From an uncultured Robinsoniella sp. (lineage in GTDB: Bacteria > Bacillota > Clostridia > Lachnospirales > Lachnospiraceae): a DNA stretch of 64,000 nt. Under the pieces are notes generated by a model. It searched no databases. It had not been told where the DNA came from and saw nothing but the letters and a program-made list of their open reading frames with translations. Below, piece by piece: positions 43,429 through 52,975 of the stretch. The stretch's first letter is position 1, and every line of letters starts with the position of its first letter. A program made the translations under genes and the position numbers. Where the stretch lies: NCBI GenBank assembly GCA_900540475.1, contig UQGG01000006.1:144349-208348 (forward strand), written 5' to 3'.

Positions 43429-45366
43429 AAACTAAAATCAATGAATTTAAAGGACATTAAAATATGTGATGATTTCTGGTCCAGACACGTGGATCTGGTG
43501 AGAAATGTAATTATTCCCTATCAGTGGGAGATCATGAATGACCGGGTGGAGGATGCGGAGTCCAGCCACTGCCTGGAGAATTTTAAAATAGCGGCAGGAA
43601 GAAGCAAAGGAGATTTCTACGGTGCTGTATTTCAGGATACGGATATAGCAAAATGGCTGGAAGCAGTAGGGTTTTCACTGGCTTGTAACCCCGATTCCCA
43701 GTTAGAGGCAACGGCGGACGAAGTGATCGATCTTATCGCAGATGCACAGTGTGAAGATGGTTATATTAATACTTATTTTACAATTAAGGAACCGGACAAA
43801 CGCTGGAGCAACCTTTGCGAAGGACATGAACTGTATACAGCCGGGCATTTGATGGAAGCGGCAGCAGCATATTATGAAGGTACGGGAAAGAGGAAGTTTT
43901 TAGACTGCATGTGCAGATTTGCAGATCTGATCTGTTTGACCTTTGGAGAAGATGAAGGTAAAATCCATGGTTATCCGGGACATCAGGAAGTAGAAATTGG
44001 TTTAATCAAACTTTACCGTATTACAAAAGAACGCAGATATCTGGATATGGCAAAGTATTTTATTGATATAAGAGGCGTGGGTGAGAATTATTTTCTGAAG
44101 GAAATGAAAAGGCTGGGACATAAACGCATTTTCCCTGAATTTGCAGATTATGATACCAAGTATTCCCAGTCCCATATCCCTGTGCGGGAGCAGAAAACAG
44201 CAGAGGGGCATGCAGTGCGCGCCGTATATATGTACTGCGCCATGGCTGATCTGGCTTATGAGTATCAGGATGCATCTCTTATGGAAGCCTGTGAGACCCT
44301 GTGGAACAACATGGTGAGTAAGCGGATGTACATTACGGGAGGCATTGGCTCATCGGGCATCCTGGAGCGTTTTACTACCGATTATGACCTGCCGAATGAA
44401 TACAATTATTCGGAGAGCTGTGCATCTATCGGACTTGCGCTTTTCGGGCTGCGTATGAACCAGATTACCAGAGACGGAAAATATATGGAGGAAGTGGAAC
44501 GTGCCCTTTATAATACCATATTGGCGGGGATTGCTCTGGACGGACGCAGTTTCTTTTACGTAAATCCATTAGAAGTCTCGCCGGATGCCTGTATGCCCAG
44601 AACATCCAAGGAACATGTGAAACCGGTAAGGCAGAAATGGTTTGGCGTGGCATGCTGTCCGCCGAATATTGCCAGAACTCTGGCATCCCTGGGACAGTAC
44701 ATTTACAGTACACAGGGGGATGCGGTATGGGTGAACCTGTTTGTGGCAAGTGATGTACAGCAGGAACTGGAATCGGGCAGTATACTTATGAAACAGGAGA
44801 CCAGATTCCCAAATGAAGGAAAGACAACAATCTGCATCGAGAATAAGGAAAAAATAAAAGTATCCCTGGCAGTCCGCATTCCGGAATATGCAAAAGATGC
44901 CGCATTCTATAGTGACGGTGAAAAGATTATGCCGGATAAAATAGAAAAAGGATATGCTTATTTTACAGTGGACACAGAAGGGATGGAGCTAACGATGGAA
45001 TTCTCCATGCAGCCGAGAATCCTTCATGCAAACCCCCTTGTAAAAGCGGATACCGGAAAAGTTACAATCATGAAAGGACCTTGTGTATACTGTCTGGAGG
45101 AAACAGACAATGGAAGTAATCTGCCTGGCCTGTTCCTGGATACCAGCGCACCGTTAAGGGAACATTTTGAACAGGATCTCCTGGGAGGAGTAACCGTAAT
45201 AGGGGCACAGGGCAAAAGGCTTGTATCAGATGAGTGGAAGGAGGGAGAGCTGTATAAGGAATGTGCGCCGAAGATGGAAGACGCAGCATTGACTTTTGTA
45301 CCATATGCGTACTGGGGCAACAGGGTTACCGGAGAAATGTTAGTCTGGGTGAGAGAGATTTTGTAA
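43426..45366 (+). CDS. GH127-type beta-L-arabinofuranosidase (DUF1680)
   Basis: 646-residue cytosolic glycoside hydrolase; no signal peptide. The family 127 zinc-thiolate centre is present: Glu330 and Cys332 in YSESCASIG, and Cys410-Cys411 in VACCPPNIART, matching the Glu plus three Cys site of characterised HypBA1-like enzymes in which a Cys acts as nucleophile. The enzyme releases beta-L-arabinofuranose from small oligosaccharides, which fits its place after a sugar importer. The ATG at 43426 is supported by the conserved leader element ending there; another ATG lies at 43441. The true substrate may differ among the several GH127/146 branches. Confidence 0.9.
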   Translation: MKLKSMNLKDIKICDDFWSRHVDLVRNVIIPYQWEIMNDRVEDAESSHCLENFKIAAGRSKGDFYGAVFQDTDIAKWLEAVGFSLACNPDSQLEATADEVIDLIADAQCEDGYINTYFTIKEPDKRWSNLCEGHELYTAGHLMEAAAAYYEGTGKRKFLDCMCRFADLICLTFGEDEGKIHGYPGHQEVEIGLIKLYRITKERRYLDMAKYFIDIRGVGENYFLKEMKRLGHKRIFPEFADYDTKYSQSHIPVREQKTAEGHAVRAVYMYCAMADLAYEYQDASLMEACETLWNNMVSKRMYITGGIGSSGILERFTTDYDLPNEYNYSESCASIGLALFGLRMNQITRDGKYMEEVERALYNTILAGIALDGRSFFYVNPLEVSPDACMPRTSKEHVKPVRQKWFGVACCPPNIARTLASLGQYIYSTQGDAVWVNLFVASDVQQELESGSILMKQETRFPNEGKTTICIENKEKIKVSLAVRIPEYAKDAAFYSDGEKIMPDKIEKGYAYFTVDTEGMELTMEFSMQPRILHANPLVKADTGKVTIMKGPCVYCLEETDNGSNLPGLFLDTSAPLREHFEQDLLGGVTVIGAQGKRLVSDEWKEGELYKECAPKMEDAALTFVPYAYWGNRVTGEMLVWVREIL

Positions 45367-45434
45367 ATGTGTTAAAGTCAGCATAAAGTAAGACGAAATA
45401 ATACAAAGTGTTTGCTATATAAGTAATAGGAATT

Positions 45435-45466
45435 GGGCTGGGATATGTATTTGTCTCAGCTCATTT
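45435..45466 (+). terminator. Weak terminator after the GH127-type gene
   Basis: GGGCTGGGA (45435-45443) pairs with TCTCAGCTC (45454-45462) using two G-U pairs; the tail is ATTTAAA. Confidence 0.4.
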
Positions 45467-45540
45467 AAATGTGTATATTAAAACTGTTTTTACGTGTTTT
45501 TATGAAACTGTACTTAAACTCGTTTTTAGTAGAAAAAGAA

Positions 45541-45569
45541 TTGCAATTCATATTGAAATAAAATATAAT
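45541..45569 (+). promoter_or_regulatory. Sigma-A promoter of the small membrane protein/secDF unit
   Basis: TTGCAA (45541-45546), 17-nt spacer, TATAAT (45564-45569). Confidence 0.7.
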
Positions 45570-45654
45570 AGATCTATATATTTTGGAGCGTGTTAGAAAA
45601 TTCATCTTTGCCATCTGCACGCCCGGTTTTACGATTAATGAAGGAGGCAGCCCC

Positions 45655-46089
45655 ATGAAAAAGACGATCATCATGTTTGTTTTTACACTTTTTTTTCTTG
45701 GACTCCTTTTTTATGTGAAAGCAGAAGCCCATCTTGTAACTGGAACAGGGAACAGTGTGACTTCTGATACCGGTGCCTCTGTTTACACCTATGGACAGCC
45801 ACGCATCTTTGCAAAGCTTACACCGGCTGATGCTCCTGCAGGAATTCAGGAAAAAGTACCGTCACAGGGTATCACAAATCTTGTGGAAGAACGGAATAAC
45901 CAGAGACCTTTTAACGGAAGCGTACTGGGAGTTTTATTGTATATTGCAACAAATGTCTTATTGGGCAGCGCACGGAGCAGTTTGTTCTGGATACTGTCTA
46001 TTTGTCTTACATTTTCATGTATTCTGATCACTCAGGTTCATATCTTACACCAATCCGATGGAAAAAAACGTACTGTTATCATCTTTTAG
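45655..46089 (+). CDS. Small membrane protein of unknown function upstream of secDF
   Basis: 144 residues, no family recognised. A hydrophobic N-terminal segment (residues ~4-20) looks like a signal peptide or anchor. An extracellular stretch of ~65 residues rich in Gly, Thr and Pro follows, then two hydrophobic segments (FNGSVLGVLLYIATNVLL and SSLFWILSICLTFSCILITQ) and a short basic tail. The start at 45655 is set by AAGGAGGCAGCCCC; the open frame reaches 45583 without a site. It shares the promoter at 45541-45569 with secDF, 63 bp downstream, so a role linked to the Sec machinery is possible but unproven. Confidence 0.7.
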   Translation: MKKTIIMFVFTLFFLGLLFYVKAEAHLVTGTGNSVTSDTGASVYTYGQPRIFAKLTPADAPAGIQEKVPSQGITNLVEERNNQRPFNGSVLGVLLYIATNVLLGSARSSLFWILSICLTFSCILITQVHILHQSDGKKRTVIIF

Positions 46090-46152
46090 TATTTTAGAAA
46101 AAGATTTGAGAAGTGAAATTTACGAAAAGAAGATAATCAGGAGGATTGTACT

Positions 46153-48354
46153 TTGAAAAATAAAAAAAATCATATTTGGTTTGCGTTAGCTCTTATCGCA
46201 GCCTTTCTTTTGCTAACTACTTTTGGTGCAGGAAAGGAAGTAAAAGGGATACAGGACATGCGTTTTGGAATTGATATCCGGGGCGGTGTGGAAGCCGTAT
46301 TTGAACCGGTTGGAGTTACCGGAGTTCCCACAGAAAAGCAGATGGAATCCGCACGTAATGTTATTGAAAGCAGATTGGATGCAGAAAATATTACGGACCG
46401 TGAAGTAACAGTAGATAAAAGTGAAGGTCATATTATCGTTCGTTTCCCATGGAAATCCGACGAAAAGGACTTTAATCCCGAATCTGCAATCTCCGAATTG
46501 GGGGAAACAGCAAAACTTACCTTCCGTGATCCTGACGGCAATGTGCTTGTAGAGGGAGAAAATGTGGCAGACAGCTCCGTTACAAGAGATCAGGAGACAG
46601 GAGAATATGTAGTAGAACTGCAGTTTGACAAGGTTGGAGCGGAGGCATTTGCCAAGGCAACCCAGGAACTTGTTGGCAAACAGATGGGCATCTATATGGA
46701 TGAACAGATGATATCGAATCCCAAGGTACAGCAGGCAATTACCGGTGGTAAAGCAATTATTAACGGGATGGCAAACAGCGACGAAGCAAAATCATTATCC
46801 GATAAAATCAATTCCGGTGCACTGCCATTTTCCATGAAGACAAGTAATTACAATACAATCAGTCCATCACTTGGAAGCCAGGCGCTGAAGGCGATGGTAA
46901 CCGCTTCTATAGTAGCACTTTTATTAGTTATCATATTTATGATCAGTATTTACAGACTGCCCGGATTTATCAGCTGTCTGACCCTTATATTCCAGATGTG
47001 CCTGCAGATACTGGCGCTCTCATTTCCACAGTATACGCTGACCCTGCCTGGTATCGCCGGTCTGATTCTTTCCGTTGGTATGGCTGTGGATGCTAATATT
47101 ATTATCAGCGAACGAATTGGAGAAGAATTAAGAGATGGCACAAGTATCCGCGCGGCTGTTAAAAAAGGATATCAACACGCGTTCTCATCGGTATTGGACG
47201 GCAATCTGACCACAGCTGCAGTAGCTCTGATCTTAATGATGTTTGGTTCCGGTACGATGCTGAGTTTTGGATATACATTGTTTACCGGGGTTATCATCAA
47301 CCTGGCAGCCGGTGTGTGGATGTCCAGATTTATGCTGGAGTCTGTAATACGCTACGATATATTTGATAAAGTAAAACTGTTCCGTAAGAAAAAAGACCGT
47401 AAAATGATCCGTTTTGCAGCAAAAAGAAAATGGGTATTTGCATTTACAGCATGTGTTCTGATTATTGGTGCAATCATTACCGGCGTGAATGGAGTTAAAC
47501 TGGATACACAGTTTACCGGGGGCGTTATATTGAAATATACTTATTCCGGTGAATCAGATACAGAAAAGATCGGCACTGCGGTAAACGCAGCCTTAAACCG
47601 TCCGGTAAGTGTACAGACCTCCCAGGATTCCGCTACGGGTGATAAAAAGTTAGTCCTGACTCTTGCAGGAAATGAAGGCATCAACCCGGATGACCAGAAA
47701 AAGGTCACAGAAGAAATTAACAAACTAGGCGATACCTCCTATGAATTATCGGAAACCTTCGCGGTAGAGCCTTATATTGGGGCAAAGGCGTTAAATAATT
47801 CCGTAATAGCAATTGTACTATCCGCATTGTTCATCATTGCTTATATCTGGGTGCGTTTTAAATCTCTGTCCGGATTATCGGCTGGTGTATCCGCGGTAAT
47901 TGCACTTATACACGATGTAATTCTTGTATTCTTCGTGTTTGGCGTATTTAAGATCCCGGTAAACGATGCTTTCGTGGCGGTTACCCTGACCATTATCGGA
48001 TATTCCATCAACGACACCATTGTGCTCTACGACAGAATCCGGGAAAATATCCGAAATAAGGCAGGCAGCAAGAAAGAGACCCTGTGTGAATTAGTAGACC
48101 GAAGCATAACAGAGACGATCGGGCGTTCAGTTAAGACTGCATGCACAACGGCAATCTGTGTTGCAATCGTACTTATTTTTGCACTGATTTACCATATAGA
48201 ATCTATCCGCGTGTTCTCACTGCCATTGCTGGTAGGTATCATCAGCGGATGTTATTCTTCCGTATGCATTGCAGGTCCTCTCTGGGTAACCTGGAAAGAG
48301 TTCCGGGCAAAGAAGAGTGAGAAGATTGAGATGAGTAAGGGAAAGAAGAAATAG
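46153..48354 (+). CDS. secDF: SecDF fused protein-export subunit
   Basis: 733-residue membrane protein in which SecD (residues ~1-420) and SecF (~425-733) are fused. It uses the proton gradient to help SecYEG/SecA release exported proteins. Hallmarks are DMRFGIDIRGGVEAVF after the first membrane segment, GLILSVGMAVDANIIISERI in the SecD RND domain, TQFTGGVILKYTY at the SecF start and TIIGYSINDTIVLYDRIREN in the SecF membrane part. Translation starts at TTG, seven bases after AGGAGG. Fusion of the two subunits is common in Firmicutes. A terminator follows. Confidence 0.95.
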   Translation: MKNKKNHIWFALALIAAFLLLTTFGAGKEVKGIQDMRFGIDIRGGVEAVFEPVGVTGVPTEKQMESARNVIESRLDAENITDREVTVDKSEGHIIVRFPWKSDEKDFNPESAISELGETAKLTFRDPDGNVLVEGENVADSSVTRDQETGEYVVELQFDKVGAEAFAKATQELVGKQMGIYMDEQMISNPKVQQAITGGKAIINGMANSDEAKSLSDKINSGALPFSMKTSNYNTISPSLGSQALKAMVTASIVALLLVIIFMISIYRLPGFISCLTLIFQMCLQILALSFPQYTLTLPGIAGLILSVGMAVDANIIISERIGEELRDGTSIRAAVKKGYQHAFSSVLDGNLTTAAVALILMMFGSGTMLSFGYTLFTGVIINLAAGVWMSRFMLESVIRYDIFDKVKLFRKKKDRKMIRFAAKRKWVFAFTACVLIIGAIITGVNGVKLDTQFTGGVILKYTYSGESDTEKIGTAVNAALNRPVSVQTSQDSATGDKKLVLTLAGNEGINPDDQKKVTEEINKLGDTSYELSETFAVEPYIGAKALNNSVIAIVLSALFIIAYIWVRFKSLSGLSAGVSAVIALIHDVILVFFVFGVFKIPVNDAFVAVTLTIIGYSINDTIVLYDRIRENIRNKAGSKKETLCELVDRSITETIGRSVKTACTTAICVAIVLIFALIYHIESIRVFSLPLLVGIISGCYSSVCIAGPLWVTWKEFRAKKSEKIEMSKGKKK

Positions 48355-48422
48355 GAGATTGAAGCAGGGTACATACGAAATGATAAAGCCTTGATTCGAT
48401 TCGAAGATGTGTAGTATTTAAG

Positions 48423-48456
48423 AAAACCGCTTGCCAGGAGGTGAGCGGTTTTTTTG
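48423..48456 (+). terminator. Rho-independent terminator of secDF
   Basis: AACCGCTTGCC pairs with GGTGAGCGGTT (two G-U pairs) around AGGA, followed by TTTTTTT. Confidence 0.85.
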
Positions 48457-48600
48457 TATAAAAACGAAAAATGAGTAAATAGTATTAATAAAATTATATA
48501 AAAGATTAATTTTAATATTATAAATGAGAAAAATACGTATATTTATTGCTTTCTCAATATTTCTATGTTAAACTGTATAAAATGAGGAGGTAATAATTTC

Positions 48601-49863
48601 ATGCTAATTATGTTTAAAGTAAAAAATTATTGTTCTTTTAAAGAAGAGGCCATACTAGATTTAAGAGCGGCATCTTATAAACAGCATGTATCTCATTTGC
48701 TGGATACTCCGGACGGAACAAAATTAGTAAAGACGGCTGCAATTTATGGAGCGAATGCATCTGGAAAATCAAATTTTATATCGGCCATGTACTTCTTTGA
48801 AAAGTATATTTTTCAGCAGTTTATATCCAAAAGAGATTTGGATGAGCGGGACTTTCATACAAATACATTGGGAGATGCATTTGATCCATTCCGTCTGAAT
48901 GAAAATTATAATAAAGTTTCTGAATTTGATATTATTTTCACTTCTGGCGGGGATAAAATTCAGTATGGATTTGAGTGTACAGCAGATGAAGTACTGAACG
49001 AATGGTATTACATTAATGATAAAAAAGTATTCGAAAGAATAAAAGTCAGCGTTACTTATGGAAGTAAATATGTAAATAATTTAAAAGTCTTTAAAAAGGT
49101 ACCTAAAGAAAGATTATATTTATCAGTATTAGAATATTTTCTGGAGGAAGAGGAAAAGAAAATTTTACTGAATAAATTTATTAGATTTTTTCGTGAAGAA
49201 TATAATGTTTTTTTAGAAATTTTCTTTGAATCAACAATTAAAAATGTAGCAGGTTTCATATACCTGAATCAGAGGTTAGTAGATGATAAATCATTCAGAA
49301 ATCGTGTAGAAGAATATTTAAAACAGGCAGATGTGGGTATAAAAGGACTTGATCTGCATGTAAAAACAGTTGTTGGCACCAACGGACAGGAAAAAGAACA
49401 AAGGGTGATCAGAACAATTCATGATGTCTACGATAATCATGGAAATATTGCGGGACAAAGACTCTTCGAACTGCAGCAGGAATCTACAGGTACCCTGCGC
49501 TTTTTAGCTTATATCCAGGAAGTAATCAGGATGACAGAAAAAGGAGGCGTTTTTGTAGTTGATGAAATTTCAGCCAGATTGCACCCATTGCTTACCAAAT
49601 TAATAATTGATATTTTTCAGGATAGTAAGAATACAAAAGCGCAGTTGATTTTTACAACACATGATATTTCTTTGCTCAAAAAAGAGCAGTTCAGGAGGGA
49701 TGAAGTTATTTTTATAGATAAAAATTTACGGGGAGAATCATCCTTATATTCCTTATCGGATCTTAAGGTTAGGGATGATGCAACATTTCATAAAGAATAT
49801 CTGCAGGGGAAATATGGTGCAATACCGATATTTAACTACAATTCATTGTTAGAGGGGGTTTGA
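48601..49863 (+). CDS. AAA family ATPase, AbiLi/RloA-like (putative phage defence)
   Basis: 420-residue ABC-type AAA_15/AAA_21 ATPase. The N-terminus MFKVKNYCSFKEEAILDLR is typical of OLD/RloA-like ATPases. Walker A is GANASGKS (residues 50-57), and Walker B with catalytic Asp321-Glu322 is VFVVDEISARLHP, followed by the TTHDISLL H-loop. The central region is Lys/Glu-rich and probably coiled. AGGAGG precedes the ATG. The RloB-like gene overlaps or abuts its 3' end. The two-gene layout matches AbiL (AbiLi/AbiLii) and recalls PARIS and OLD systems, where the ATPase senses a phage trigger and the TOPRIM partner is toxic. The pair is more AT-rich than its surroundings, suggesting transfer. Confidence 0.88.
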   Translation: MLIMFKVKNYCSFKEEAILDLRAASYKQHVSHLLDTPDGTKLVKTAAIYGANASGKSNFISAMYFFEKYIFQQFISKRDLDERDFHTNTLGDAFDPFRLNENYNKVSEFDIIFTSGGDKIQYGFECTADEVLNEWYYINDKKVFERIKVSVTYGSKYVNNLKVFKKVPKERLYLSVLEYFLEEEEKKILLNKFIRFFREEYNVFLEIFFESTIKNVAGFIYLNQRLVDDKSFRNRVEEYLKQADVGIKGLDLHVKTVVGTNGQEKEQRVIRTIHDVYDNHGNIAGQRLFELQQESTGTLRFLAYIQEVIRMTEKGGVFVVDEISARLHPLLTKLIIDIFQDSKNTKAQLIFTTHDISLLKKEQFRRDEVIFIDKNLRGESSLYSLSDLKVRDDATFHKEYLQGKYGAIPIFNYNSLLEGV

Positions 49864-49865
49864 TT

Positions 49866-50516
49866 TTGGGCAGAACAATACTCACTCCAAAACGAAAAAA
49901 AAATATAAAAAGTACTTACTTAGGACATATACTGATTTTCTGCGAGGGAATGACAGAAAAGCTCTATCTTCAATTTTTTACAGATATTCTTACTAAAAAT
50001 AAATTTAATGATATTAAGATAGAAATTGAATCTGCAAATGGAAATGCAAGCAGAGTATTTAAATTTGCAGATTCCTATCTTTGTGAAGAGAATAATAATA
50101 GGAAATATAGTAATTATAAAAAATATCTCATCTTTGACTGTGATGCGCCACCAAACATACAAAATATAATTACGGATATGCTGTCTTCTGCAAATAGCTA
50201 CGAAGTAATAGTATCAAATTTTCTTTTTGAAATCTGGTTGTTAATGCATTTTGAAAATGTAGAGAAAAAGCTGACAAAAGGTGAAATTTACAGAAGACTG
50301 GAAAATCATTTGAGAAATAAGTACGAAAAGGCAAATGAAGGTCTTATCAGGGAGATTATACAAAAGGGAAGTGTAGAGGCAGCAATTGATAATGCTGAAA
50401 GTCTTGCAAAACATTACAGTGAAAGAAAAATAAACATAACAGAGAATATTGAAGCAATGAATCCTTTTACTAATATTTATTCCTTAGTGGAACAATTACT
50501 CGCAGCGATATCATAA
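49866..50516 (+). CDS. RloB/AbiLii-like protein with TOPRIM-type acidic motif
   Basis: 216 residues of the RloB-like family. A TOPRIM-like catalytic pattern is visible: Glu27 in ILIFCEGMTEKLYLQFF and Asp91/Asp93 in LIFDCDAPPN, with FEIWLLMHFE in the second half as in RloB proteins. This suggests a nuclease or nucleotidyl-acting effector partnered with the upstream ATPase. TTG at 49866 is the preferred start, because GGGGG lies 7 nt upstream; TTG at 49860 would overlap the ATPase stop by 4 nt. No terminator was seen. Function rests on similarity to AbiL-type defence; no test is available here. Confidence 0.82.
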   Translation: MGRTILTPKRKKNIKSTYLGHILIFCEGMTEKLYLQFFTDILTKNKFNDIKIEIESANGNASRVFKFADSYLCEENNNRKYSNYKKYLIFDCDAPPNIQNIITDMLSSANSYEVIVSNFLFEIWLLMHFENVEKKLTKGEIYRRLENHLRNKYEKANEGLIREIIQKGSVEAAIDNAESLAKHYSERKINITENIEAMNPFTNIYSLVEQLLAAIS

Positions 50517-50661
50517 TACGAGAAACTGAAATAATACTTCTAATTTATCTGATTTCATCATAAAATTCTGATTTATCTAAACATTTATATCCATAATAAT
50601 CCAACTAAAAATTATAATATAAAATCCCATATTTATACTAAACTAAGTGTTTATTAAAATG

Positions 50662-50675
50662 TGTAAAAAATTACA
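50662..50675. promoter_or_regulatory. TGTAA-N4-TTACA palindrome upstream of the fourth transporter
   Basis: TGTAAAAAATTACA is a perfect palindromic arm pair about 95 nt before the binding-protein start; a related TGTAA-N8-TTACA pair is at 1486-1503 before the first transporter. It may be an operator, but AT-rich DNA gives such matches by chance. Confidence 0.3.
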
Positions 50676-50768
50676 TATCCAAAAGTAGAACACTGCATAT
50701 ACGATCCCTGTCAGTTACTATATAATCTTAACTATCAAGTAAAGACAAGTTCACAGGAGGATTTGGTT

Positions 50769-52067
50769 ATGAACAGGAAAAAGATATTGGCAGTGATTTT
50801 AAGTACGGCAATTATTGGAGGTACTTTTGCAGGATGCCAAACAAGCGGTTCGGGAAGCAGTGAAAAAGACACATCGGCACAGGGCAGCGGCAAGACTGAG
50901 CTGGAATTTTTTATTCAAAAGAAAGAAGCGGTAGATACATTTCAGAAAGTTGTGGATGATTTCAATCAAAGCCAGGATAAAATCGTAGTAACACAGAATA
51001 TTGTACCCGATTCAGAAAGTGTACTGATGTCCAGGGCAGCAACCAATGATCTTCCTGATATCATTCAGGTTGGTGGCATGCAGGATGCCAACACCATGCA
51101 GTTTTTAAAAGAAGGACAATTTCTGGATCTGGATGGCATGGATTGTTTGAACAATGTAATGGACAATTACAAAGAAAGTATCAAGTATAAAGGGAAGAAC
51201 TATGTGGTTCCCATTTCCGCAAACTTCAGCGGAGTTTATTATAATCAGGAGATGTTTGAAAAAGCAGGCTATCAGATCCCTAAAACTTACGACGAAATGA
51301 TTACTCTGGCAAAAGAAATCCAGGCTAATGGGGAGACAGCGTTTCTGTTTCCGGATAAAGACAGCTGGACGCTGATGCAGTGCTGGGAGGATAATATCGA
51401 CGGAACTATGAGAGGAGAACGCCGGCCTACGTACGATAAAATTGCAAAAGGGGAAACCACTTATCAGGATGACCCGATTTATCAGGACAGTATACAGAAA
51501 GTAATTGATATCCGCCAGTATGGTCAGGGGGATTCCCTTGCACTAGGTTATGATCAGGCTATCAGTGATTTTGCAACAGGAAAGGCATATATGTTTATGC
51601 AGGGAATCTGGGCATTGCCATCGATTATGAAAGCAAACCCCAATCTGAAAGTAGGTATGTTTTCTTTTCCAACCAATGACGGGAACGGAAAGGTCAGCAT
51701 GGGAATCGATGTGAACATTGCAGTCTCGGCTTCAACCAAAAATGCAGAGGCAGCAAAAGAATTTGTGAATTTCCTGGCATCGAAAGAGATGGTACAGAAA
51801 TATGTGGATAACGATTATTCGATTCCTTGTATGAAAGACGTAAATGCCAATATTCCCGCAGCTAAGGAAATAGTAGACAGTGTAAATGCCGGAAACGGAG
51901 TCTTGCAGACAACAGCACTGCCAAAAGCAGTTTCGGACCAGTATAAAAATTCAATCCAGAAAGTGATTGTTCCCGATGGAGGAGAAGATGCAAATACCTT
52001 TTTAACAAATCTTACTAAGGTATTTACAGAAAATAAAGAAGAGTATCTGGAAATGTATGGAGAATAA
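50769..52067 (+). CDS. Extracellular sugar-binding lipoprotein (ABC transporter)
   Basis: 432-residue family 1 solute-binding protein. The signal peptide ends in the lipobox FAGC with Cys23, followed by a short Gly/Ser linker. AGGAGGATTTGGTT precedes the ATG at 50769. A TATAAT (about 50721-50726) with a poor -35 lies upstream. It heads an operon with two permeases and stands just before the second YesM/YesN pair. The 252-bp region between it and the RloB-like gene is AT-rich and gene-free. Confidence 0.93.
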   Translation: MNRKKILAVILSTAIIGGTFAGCQTSGSGSSEKDTSAQGSGKTELEFFIQKKEAVDTFQKVVDDFNQSQDKIVVTQNIVPDSESVLMSRAATNDLPDIIQVGGMQDANTMQFLKEGQFLDLDGMDCLNNVMDNYKESIKYKGKNYVVPISANFSGVYYNQEMFEKAGYQIPKTYDEMITLAKEIQANGETAFLFPDKDSWTLMQCWEDNIDGTMRGERRPTYDKIAKGETTYQDDPIYQDSIQKVIDIRQYGQGDSLALGYDQAISDFATGKAYMFMQGIWALPSIMKANPNLKVGMFSFPTNDGNGKVSMGIDVNIAVSASTKNAEAAKEFVNFLASKEMVQKYVDNDYSIPCMKDVNANIPAAKEIVDSVNAGNGVLQTTALPKAVSDQYKNSIQKVIVPDGGEDANTFLTNLTKVFTENKEEYLEMYGE

Positions 52068-52091
52068 AGAGCCAAAAGAGGGGAGTTTTCT

Positions 52092-52973
52092 ATGAAAAAT
52101 GCACGGCATTCCAAAAAGAACCGCGTACTGTTTATCTTTACGCTGCCAATTTTACTAATGTACTGCTTCTTCTTTGTTATCCCAATGCTTATGGGAATGA
52201 AAAACAGTTTTACTGACTGGTCGGGAACAAGTCAGACCTATAATTTCATCGGCATTCAAAACTATACAAAGATTTTCCAGGATGAGCGATTTAGAAATGC
52301 ACTGTTTTTTAACTTCAAATATACTCTGCTTCTGACTATTGCAACCGTTTTGATATCCGTAGTTGTGGCATTAGTTCTGAACCAGAAAATAAAAGGAAGA
52401 ACCTTCTTCCGCTCGGTCTTCTTTCTGCCTGCTATTTTGAGCCTTGTAACCGTTGGGTTGATCTGGAATGAATTATTTTACCGTATGATCCCGTTAATTG
52501 GGGAAGCAACCGGCTGGCCTTTGTTTAAGTCCAGCTGGCTGGGCAGCCCAAAGCTTGCTATGTATGCAATTCTCATTGTAAACCTGTGGCAGGGCTGTGC
52601 GATTCCAATTGTACTGTTACTGGCAGGTCTGCAAAGTGTTCCGGCTGATTTATATGAAGCTGCTGCTATTGACGGCGCCAACGCCTTCAAAAGGTTCCGG
52701 GCGATTACGGTACCTTATCTGATTCCGGTTCTAAATATCGTAATTGTTACTTGTGTAAAAGGGGGGCTTACAACCTTTGACTATATTAAAGCCATGACAG
52801 ACGGAGGGCCCATGCAGTCTACGGAATCTGTAGGAATACTGATCTATAGCCATGCCATGCAGGAGGGCAGATTTGGTTATTCCGTGGCTGAATCCATGAT
52901 ACTTTTTGTAATTATAGCGGTAGTATCCCTGTTAACAATGCGTTTAACTAATAATAAGAAAGTGGGTGACTGA
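52092..52973 (+). CDS. Sugar ABC transporter permease, MalF type
   Basis: 293-residue CUT1 permease with six predicted membrane segments and the EAA motif EAAAIDGANAFKRFRAITVP. GAGGGGAG precedes the ATG. It pairs with the permease 2 bp downstream and receives substrate from the binding protein 24 bp upstream. Confidence 0.93.
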   Translation: MKNARHSKKNRVLFIFTLPILLMYCFFFVIPMLMGMKNSFTDWSGTSQTYNFIGIQNYTKIFQDERFRNALFFNFKYTLLLTIATVLISVVVALVLNQKIKGRTFFRSVFFLPAILSLVTVGLIWNELFYRMIPLIGEATGWPLFKSSWLGSPKLAMYAILIVNLWQGCAIPIVLLLAGLQSVPADLYEAAAIDGANAFKRFRAITVPYLIPVLNIVIVTCVKGGLTTFDYIKAMTDGGPMQSTESVGILIYSHAMQEGRFGYSVAESMILFVIIAVVSLLTMRLTNNKKVGD

Positions 52974-52975
52974 GT

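Noticed and set aside
43239..43460. Open frame of 73 codons between the MalG-type permease and the GH127-type gene, with a hydrophobic stretch.
   Set aside because: It coincides with copy A of the conserved leader element, has no good ribosome-binding site, and overlaps the GH127 start. The nucleotide conservation follows RNA pairing, not codons.
46213..46431. Small minus-strand frames within secDF and similar short frames throughout the window.
   Set aside because: They are shadows of genes with full domain support.
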